From: Allobosea sp.
Lineage (GTDB): Bacteria > Pseudomonadota > Alphaproteobacteria > Rhizobiales > Beijerinckiaceae
DNA: 64,000 nucleotides
Reading direction: 5' to 3'
Assembly: GCF_017308075.1 (NCBI RefSeq)
Contig: NZ_JAFKFX010000033.1
Coordinates: 1 to 64,000 of the forward strand
In this document: one piece after another, positions 59,497 through 64,000 of the stretch
How positions within the stretch are numbered: position 1 is the stretch's first letter
Layout of the letters: the number at the start of each line of letters is the position of its first letter
Notes under the pieces: generated by a model
The model's database searches: none
The model's input: the letters and a program-made list of their open reading frames with translations, nothing else
What the model was told of the DNA's origin: nothing
Translations under genes and position numbers: made by a program

Positions 59497-60785
59497 GCCC
59501 CTTCGCTCTCTGCATCGCGACGATCGTCGCCCTGTCGCTGCTCGGCCTGCCGATCGGCCATGCCATGATCGCCGGCTCGATCTTCTATCTGCTGCTCGCC
59601 GGCCAGGATCTCTCCATCGCCGCCGAGCAGTTGCTCAACGGCATGTACACCAACTACGTCATCCTCGCCGTACCGCTCTTCATCCTGGCGGCGGAGCTGA
59701 TGAACATCGGCAGCATGACCGAGCGTCTGCTGCGCTTCTGCGATGCGCTGGTCGGCCGTTTCCGCGGCGGCCTCGCCCAGGTCAACGTCGTCCAGAGCGT
59801 GATCTTCGCCGGCATGTCCGGCTCCGCCATCGCCGACGCCGCCGGCACGGGGCGGATGATGCAGGCGATGATGACCAAGGACGGCAAGTACCCGCCGAGC
59901 TTCGCCGCGGCGCTGACGGCGGCGACGGCCGTGATCGGCCCGATCATCCCGCCTTCGATCCCGATGGTGCTCTATGCGCTGGTCTCGGACGCCTCGATCG
60001 GCTTCCTCTTCCTCGGCGGCGTGATCCCCGGCCTGCTGATGGCCCTGGCGCAGATGAGCCTGATCGGCGCCACCGCGCGCCGCCGCAATTTCCCGGTCGA
60101 GGCTCCGGTGCCGTTGCGCAAGCTCCCCGGCATCACCTGGCGCGCCTTCCCGGCGCTGATGATGCCGGTCGTCCTGCTCGGCGGCATCTATGGCGGCGCG
60201 ACCACGCCGACCGAGGCCGCCGCCGTCGCTGCGGCCTACGCTCTGGCGATCTCGGTGCTGCTCTATCGCAGCGTCTCGCTGCGCGCCTTCTACGCCTCGC
60301 TCGCCTACAGCGCGCGCACCACCGCCTCGATCGGCATGCTGATCGCCGGCGCTCTGGTCTTCAACTACGTCGTCACCATCGAGAACATCCCGGAGAGCCT
60401 GAAGGTCTTCCTCTCCGGCTGGGATCTTTCGCCGATCGGCTTCCTGGTCCTGGTCAACCTGATCCTGCTCGTCCTGGGCTGCCTACTCGAAGGCACCGCG
60501 ATCCTGCTGATCGTCGTGCCGGTCTTCATCCCGACCGCCAAGGCGCTCGGCATCGACATGGTGCATTTCGGCGTCGTCGTGGTGGTCAACATCATGCTCG
60601 GGCTGATCACCCCGCCCTATGGCCTGCTGCTCTTCGTCATGACCAACATCACCGGCGTCCCGCTGCGCGACATCGTCCGCGAATGCATGCCCTTCCTCTG
60701 GGCGATGCTGGTGGCGCTGGCCCTCATCACCTTCACCCCCGAGCTCGTGCTCTGGCTGCCCCGGCTGATGGGCTACCAGGGCTGA
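59493..60785 (+). CDS. TRAP transporter large permease (DctM type)
   Basis: 430 residues, about twelve helices: SVIFAGMSGSAIADAAGTGR, IGPIIPPSIPMVLYALVSDA and GLITPPYGLLLFVMTNITGV are the DctM signatures. Works with DctP and DctQ as a sodium-coupled carboxylate importer. Confidence 0.95.
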   Translation: MSPFALCIATIVALSLLGLPIGHAMIAGSIFYLLLAGQDLSIAAEQLLNGMYTNYVILAVPLFILAAELMNIGSMTERLLRFCDALVGRFRGGLAQVNVVQSVIFAGMSGSAIADAAGTGRMMQAMMTKDGKYPPSFAAALTAATAVIGPIIPPSIPMVLYALVSDASIGFLFLGGVIPGLLMALAQMSLIGATARRRNFPVEAPVPLRKLPGITWRAFPALMMPVVLLGGIYGGATTPTEAAAVAAAYALAISVLLYRSVSLRAFYASLAYSARTTASIGMLIAGALVFNYVVTIENIPESLKVFLSGWDLSPIGFLVLVNLILLVLGCLLEGTAILLIVVPVFIPTAKALGIDMVHFGVVVVVNIMLGLITPPYGLLLFVMTNITGVPLRDIVRECMPFLWAMLVALALITFTPELVLWLPRLMGYQG

Positions 60786-60820
60786 ACCCGGACGAACGGA
60801 AACCGCGAATAGGTGCTGCC

Positions 60821-61255
60821 GTGAACAAGCCGATCTATGTCCTGAACGGGCCGAACCTCAATCGCCTCGGCAAGCGCGAGCCGCACATCTACGGCAAGAC
60901 TACGCTCGCCGAGGTCGAGACCATGTGCCGCGAGACGGCCGGCGACTGGCCGGTCGAGTTCCGACAGAGCAACCGCGAATACGAGCTGATCGACTGGATC
61001 CACGAGGCGATCGACGAGGGCAGCGCGATCATCATCAACCCGGCCGCCTATTCCTTCACCTCGATCGCTATCCTCGACGCGCTGAAGATGTTCCCGGGCC
61101 CGATCATCGAGCTCCACATCTCCAACATCCATCGCCGCGAGGCGCACTACCACAAATCCTATGTCTCGTTGGCGGCGACCGCGATCATCGCCGGCCTCGG
61201 CGCCCGCGGCTACGCCACCGCGATCCGCTCGGCGATCGAGCTGGTAGAAGGCTGA
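60821..61255 (+). CDS. aroQ: Type II 3-dehydroquinate dehydratase
   Basis: 144 residues from GTG 60821: NGPNLNRLGKREPHIYG with the catalytic Arg and Tyr, RQSNREYELIDWIHEA, INPAAYSFTSIAILDAL and ELHISNIHRREAHYHKS with the active-site His. 35 bases after the TRAP permease, so probably in its operon; this suggests catabolism of imported quinate, shikimate or dehydroquinate rather than aromatic biosynthesis (QuiB-type role, inference). Confidence 0.93.
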   Translation: MNKPIYVLNGPNLNRLGKREPHIYGKTTLAEVETMCRETAGDWPVEFRQSNREYELIDWIHEAIDEGSAIIINPAAYSFTSIAILDALKMFPGPIIELHISNIHRREAHYHKSYVSLAATAIIAGLGARGYATAIRSAIELVEG

Positions 61256-61281
61256 GCCTGCCCGGTTTCCCGGCAACCGCC

Positions 61282-61374
61282 CCGTCATCCCGGCTGGAGC
61301 GAAGCGGAACGCCGGGATCCATCGTAAGGCGCGGCGCACTGCGATGGGTCCCGGGACAGGCCCGGGACGACGGC
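61282..61374. repeat. Intergenic mosaic inverted repeat (copy 6)
   Basis: CCGTCATCCCGGCTGGAGC ... GCCGGGATCCATCG ... GATGGGTCCCGGGACAGGCCCGGGACGACGG after the aroQ gene. Confidence 0.7.
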
Positions 61375-61437
61375 GTGTTTCCCAGCAGGATCGGCACGCG
61401 GCCAGCCCCCGCCCCCTCATCCTGAAGGCAACAGCCC

Positions 61438-62763
61438 TCAGCGCATATAGTGCAAGTCGGTGAAACGCTTGCGGAAGGCGGTGACCTCCTGCGCCACCGC
61501 CGCCGCCGGACGCGCGCCCGACAGACCGTCGGCGATGTAGCCGGCGAGTTCCGGCATGTGGTCGGGCTTCATGCCGAAGCGAACGATCTCCGGCGTGCCG
61601 AGCCGGAGCCCGTTCACGTCCCCCGGCACTTCCGCGATCGGCAGACCGATGCCGCAGCTCAGGATGTTGGCGGCGCGCAGCCGCTTCGCCGCCGCCTGGC
61701 CGCCGCCATAGGCCGCTGCCTCGATGGCGAACTGGTGCGACCTCGTCATGCCGCGCTCGCGGGCGAAGACCGGCACCTGCCGCTCGACCAGCGCCTCGGC
61801 CAGCGCCTTGGCCGTCGCGGCCATCATCTGCGCGTAGTCGCGCCCGAATTCCTGCCAGTCCATCAGCGTGATCGCCAGCGAGGCCGATTTCGCCACGTCG
61901 AAATTGGCGGTGAGGCCGGGATAGGCGATGGCGTCGAGCTTCTTGGCGATCGCCGCGTCATTGGTGACGATCAGCCCGGAAGGCGGCCCGCCCAGGCTCT
62001 TATAGGTGCTCATCGTCATGACATGGGCACCCTCGGCCAGCGGCTGCTGCCAGGCATGGCCGGCGATCATGCCGGAGAGATGGGCCGCATCGAACAGCAC
62101 GATGGCGCCGATCTCGTCGGCGATGGCGCGGATTTCGCGGATCGGATGCTGGAACAGGTTGAGACTGCCGCCGATGCTGATCAGCTTCGGCCTCAGCCGC
62201 AGCGCGTCGGCACGCAGCTTATCGAGGTCCACCGTGTAGTTCTGCGCATCGACCGGCGCCGGATGGGTGGTGATGCCGTAGAGCCCGGCCGCGCCGGCGC
62301 CGTGATGGGTGACGTGGCCGCCGATCGAAGGCGGCGGCGCGATGATGCAGTCGCCCACCTTCGCCGCGGCCATGAAGACATAGAGATTGGCGATCGCGCC
62401 GGATGGCACCCTGATCTCGGCATGGCCCGCGCCGAAGACCTCTGCCGCCAACTCGGCGGTGACGATCTCGATCTGCTCGATCGCCTCCAGCCCCATCTCG
62501 TATTTTTCGCCGGGATAGCCGAGTGAGGGCCGCGCACCCATGCCCTGGCCGAGCACGGCTTCGGCACGCGGGTTCATCACATTGGTCGCCGGGTTGAGGT
62601 TGACGCAGTCGCGTTCATGGATCGCCCGGTTCTCGGCGATGAGCCCGGCGAGCCGCGCCTCCGTCGCCGCCCGGTCCTGCCCGGCGACTTCCCCCGCGAC
62701 ACGCAGGACATAATCCTCGCTCGCCGCCGGCACCCAGCCCCGCCTCGCCAGTTTCACGCTCAT
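61438..62763 (-). CDS. SHMT-like PLP-dependent enzyme
   Basis: 441 residues, serine hydroxymethyltransferase fold type but divergent. The PLP-lysine motif is TMSTYKSLGGPPSGLIV (canonical GlyA: THK), with IVLFDAAHLSGMIAGHAW and RVPSGAIANLYVFMAAAKVG. NLNPATNVMNPRAEAVLGQG replaces the usual start of the GlyA core. Likely an aldolase or hydroxymethyltransferase acting on a substituted amino acid rather than the housekeeping GlyA. Divergent from a LysR gene with a palindrome between. Confidence 0.82.
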   Translation of the reverse strand: MSVKLARRGWVPAASEDYVLRVAGEVAGQDRAATEARLAGLIAENRAIHERDCVNLNPATNVMNPRAEAVLGQGMGARPSLGYPGEKYEMGLEAIEQIEIVTAELAAEVFGAGHAEIRVPSGAIANLYVFMAAAKVGDCIIAPPPSIGGHVTHHGAGAAGLYGITTHPAPVDAQNYTVDLDKLRADALRLRPKLISIGGSLNLFQHPIREIRAIADEIGAIVLFDAAHLSGMIAGHAWQQPLAEGAHVMTMSTYKSLGGPPSGLIVTNDAAIAKKLDAIAYPGLTANFDVAKSASLAITLMDWQEFGRDYAQMMAATAKALAEALVERQVPVFARERGMTRSHQFAIEAAAYGGGQAAAKRLRAANILSCGIGLPIAEVPGDVNGLRLGTPEIVRFGMKPDHMPELAGYIADGLSGARPAAAVAQEVTAFRKRFTDLHYMR

Positions 62764-62847
62764 CCGCCTGCCCTGCCCCAGCCTGTGTTTCGTGCCGCCA
62801 TTGGAACGGCTTGGCGCGCCCCGCGCAAACCAGTTATCGTCGCCGCG

Positions 62848-62868
62848 AGGCCTAGAAAATCTAGGCCT
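62848..62868. promoter_or_regulatory. Perfect palindromic operator between the SHMT-like and LysR genes
   Basis: AGGCCTAGA, AAA, TCTAGGCCT: 9-bp perfect arms, 3-bp spacer, about 20 bases before the LysR start. Position and symmetry fit the autoregulatory site of the LysR protein. Confidence 0.7.
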
Positions 62869-62887
62869 GAACCAGCGATCACGATCC

Positions 62888-63769
62888 ATGCCTGTCGCAC
62901 CGCCGCGCCCGCCCATGCCGCCGCTCAACGCGCTGCGCGCCTTCGAGGCGGCAGCGCGGCTCGGCAGCTTCGCTCGCGCCGCCGAGGAACTCGGCGTCAC
63001 GCCCGGCGCCATCGCCCAGCAGGTCCGGCAGCTCGAAGCGTTCCTCGGCTTTCCGCTGTTCCGGCGGCTGGCACAGGGCGTCGCGCTGACGGACGCCGGC
63101 AGTCAGGCGCAGCCGCGCCTCAGCGCGGCCTTCGAGGCGCTCTCGCTCGCGGTGCACGATCTGCGCGCAAGCCATGCCGGCCGGGCGCTCGCCATCGCCG
63201 CCTTGCCCTGCATCGCCCAGCTCTGGCTCTCGCCGCGCCTGCCGGCCTTGCAGCAGGAGTTTCCGGAGTTGCAGATCTCGATCTCGGCGATGGAGGCGCC
63301 GCCGAGCGGGCCGCGCGAGGCCTTCGACCTCGCTCTGTTCTATCTGGCGGAGCCGCCGCCGGGCGCCCTCGCCCTTGCCGAAGACAGCCTGGTCCCGATC
63401 TGCTCGCCGCATCTGGCGCAGCAATTGCGCACACCCGCCGATCTCCGCGGGAAAACCCTGCTGCATGATGCGGTCTGGCGCGGCGACTGGGCGCGCTGGC
63501 TGAGGCATGCCGGCGTAGCCGGCATCGATCCCGGCCGCGGCCCGTCCTATTCACTCTATGCGCTGGCGCTCGATGCCGCGCTCGGCGGCTCCGGCATCCT
63601 CATCGGCCGGACGAGCCTGATCGCATCGCTCTTGGCGCAGAGCCGTCTGGCCACGCCTTTCGACAAGGCGATGCCGAGCGGCGACCGGCTGACGATCCTG
63701 CCAGGGCCGGCCAGCAAGCCACACCCGTTGCGGGCACGGGTCATGGAATGGTTGGCGAACAGCCTCTAG
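62888..63769 (+). CDS. LysR family regulator (GcvA-like)
   Basis: 293 residues: LNALRAFEAAARLGSFARAA, GVTPGAIAQQVRQLEAFLG are the HTH; effector domain from about 95 with DLALFYLAEPPPGALALAED. GcvA-type proteins govern amino-acid enzymes, which suits the divergent SHMT-like gene. Confidence 0.92.
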   Translation: MPVAPPRPPMPPLNALRAFEAAARLGSFARAAEELGVTPGAIAQQVRQLEAFLGFPLFRRLAQGVALTDAGSQAQPRLSAAFEALSLAVHDLRASHAGRALAIAALPCIAQLWLSPRLPALQQEFPELQISISAMEAPPSGPREAFDLALFYLAEPPPGALALAEDSLVPICSPHLAQQLRTPADLRGKTLLHDAVWRGDWARWLRHAGVAGIDPGRGPSYSLYALALDAALGGSGILIGRTSLIASLLAQSRLATPFDKAMPSGDRLTILPGPASKPHPLRARVMEWLANSL

Positions 63770-63776
63770 CGGCGCC

Positions 63777-64000
63777 TCAGATGCCGCCGCCGCAATCGCT
63801 GGTCAGGATCTGGTCCATCGAGCGGGCGGGCTCGGCACAGCCGGCCTCGCCGACCACCTTGGCCGGCACGCCCGCCACCGTGGTGTTGCGCGGCACCGCC
63901 GCAAGCACGACCGAGCCGGCGGCGACGCGGGCGCATTGCCCGACCTCGATATTGCCGAGGATCTTGGCACCGGCACCGATCAGCACGCCCTTGCGGATCT
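63777..64000 (-). CDS. cysE: Serine acetyltransferase, C-terminal part
   Basis: The gene runs off the right edge; 74 residues are visible. [20 protein letters not shown] and [16 protein letters not shown] are the hexapeptide-repeat end of CysE; the C-terminal tail ends [10 protein letters not shown], whose terminal Ile is the residue used by CysE to bind cysteine synthase. Confidence 0.85.
   Translation of the reverse strand, partial: IRKGVLIGAGAKILGNIEVGQCARVAAGSVVLAAVPRNTTVAGVPAKVVGEAGCAEPARSMDQILTSDCGGGI

Noticed and set aside
1-64000. CRISPR array or rRNA genes
   Set aside because: No regularly spaced repeat series and no rRNA sequence were seen.

Overview
The window is high-GC DNA (mid-60s percent by eye), with the gene content of an alphaproteobacterium of the order Hyphomicrobiales (Rhizobiales). 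DUF3126, DUF2336, BTLCP/LapG-type peptidase, PilZ, OpgC and FCD-GntR genes, together with the protein style, suggest Bosea or a close relative; the genus is an inference. Most of the window is ordinary chromosome. One compact integrated element occupies 6.7-24.4 kb.

Layout. 0-0.8 kb: remnant of an IS3-family insertion sequence whose frame runs into a truncated FtsH-type (M41) peptidase. 0.9-1.3 kb: tRNA-Gly, half of a second tRNA-Gly, and tRNA-Tyr. 1.4-6.1 kb: YkgJ-like protein, small AAA ATPase, TrmH/RlmB-type rRNA methyltransferase, secreted hypothetical protein and an MHS-family transporter. 6.66 kb: tRNA-Thr(TGT), the integration target.

6681-24366: a 17.7-kb element bounded by exact 51-bp direct repeats of the tRNA-Thr 3' half. 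It has a tyrosine integrase with candidate arm-type sites at both ends, an AlpA-like regulator, a SpoVG-like protein, a RecA-fold replication helicase with a nine-copy GTAC cluster inside its gene, and a complete HK97-type head and packaging set (portal, prohead protease, capsid, connector, HNH, TerS, TerL). It also has a tail chaperone, a gp10-like protein and a short tape measure. I find no major tail tube, tail tip, receptor-binding, holin or lysin gene. This composition fits a capsid-forming phage satellite (PICI-like) or a tail-stripped prophage better than an autonomous phage, and it is the most interesting part of the window. Its control regions carry several perfect palindromes and a hairpin-rich leader containing an intrinsic terminator in front of the head operon.

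24.7-39.5 kb: M15-like peptidase, Tat-exported metallo-hydrolase, NAD kinase, DUF2336 protein, lytic transglycosylase, MaoC hydratase plus CoA-ester lyase, a DHA2 transporter whose frame has no stop at its expected end, LysR, flavin reductase, nitroreductase, SGNH hydrolase and OpgC. 39.7-49.9 kb: DUF2157/GDYXXLXY membrane pair, thrS, yidD, PAP2 phosphatase, Fe-S scaffold, folE, hisI, patatin, CBS and rhomboid genes. 50.3-56.7 kb: PAS, tandem-PilZ and LapG-type peptidase genes (a possible c-di-GMP/surface cluster), gamma-carbonic anhydrase, DUF3126 and a serine hydrolase. 56.9-61.3 kb: GntR regulator, complete TRAP transporter and type II dehydroquinase, suggesting uptake of a quinate- or shikimate-like compound. 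61.4-64 kb: SHMT-like PLP enzyme divergent from a LysR gene across a perfect palindrome, then the 3' end of a serine acetyltransferase gene. Several intergenic gaps carry related inverted-repeat mosaic elements. No CRISPR array or rRNA was seen.
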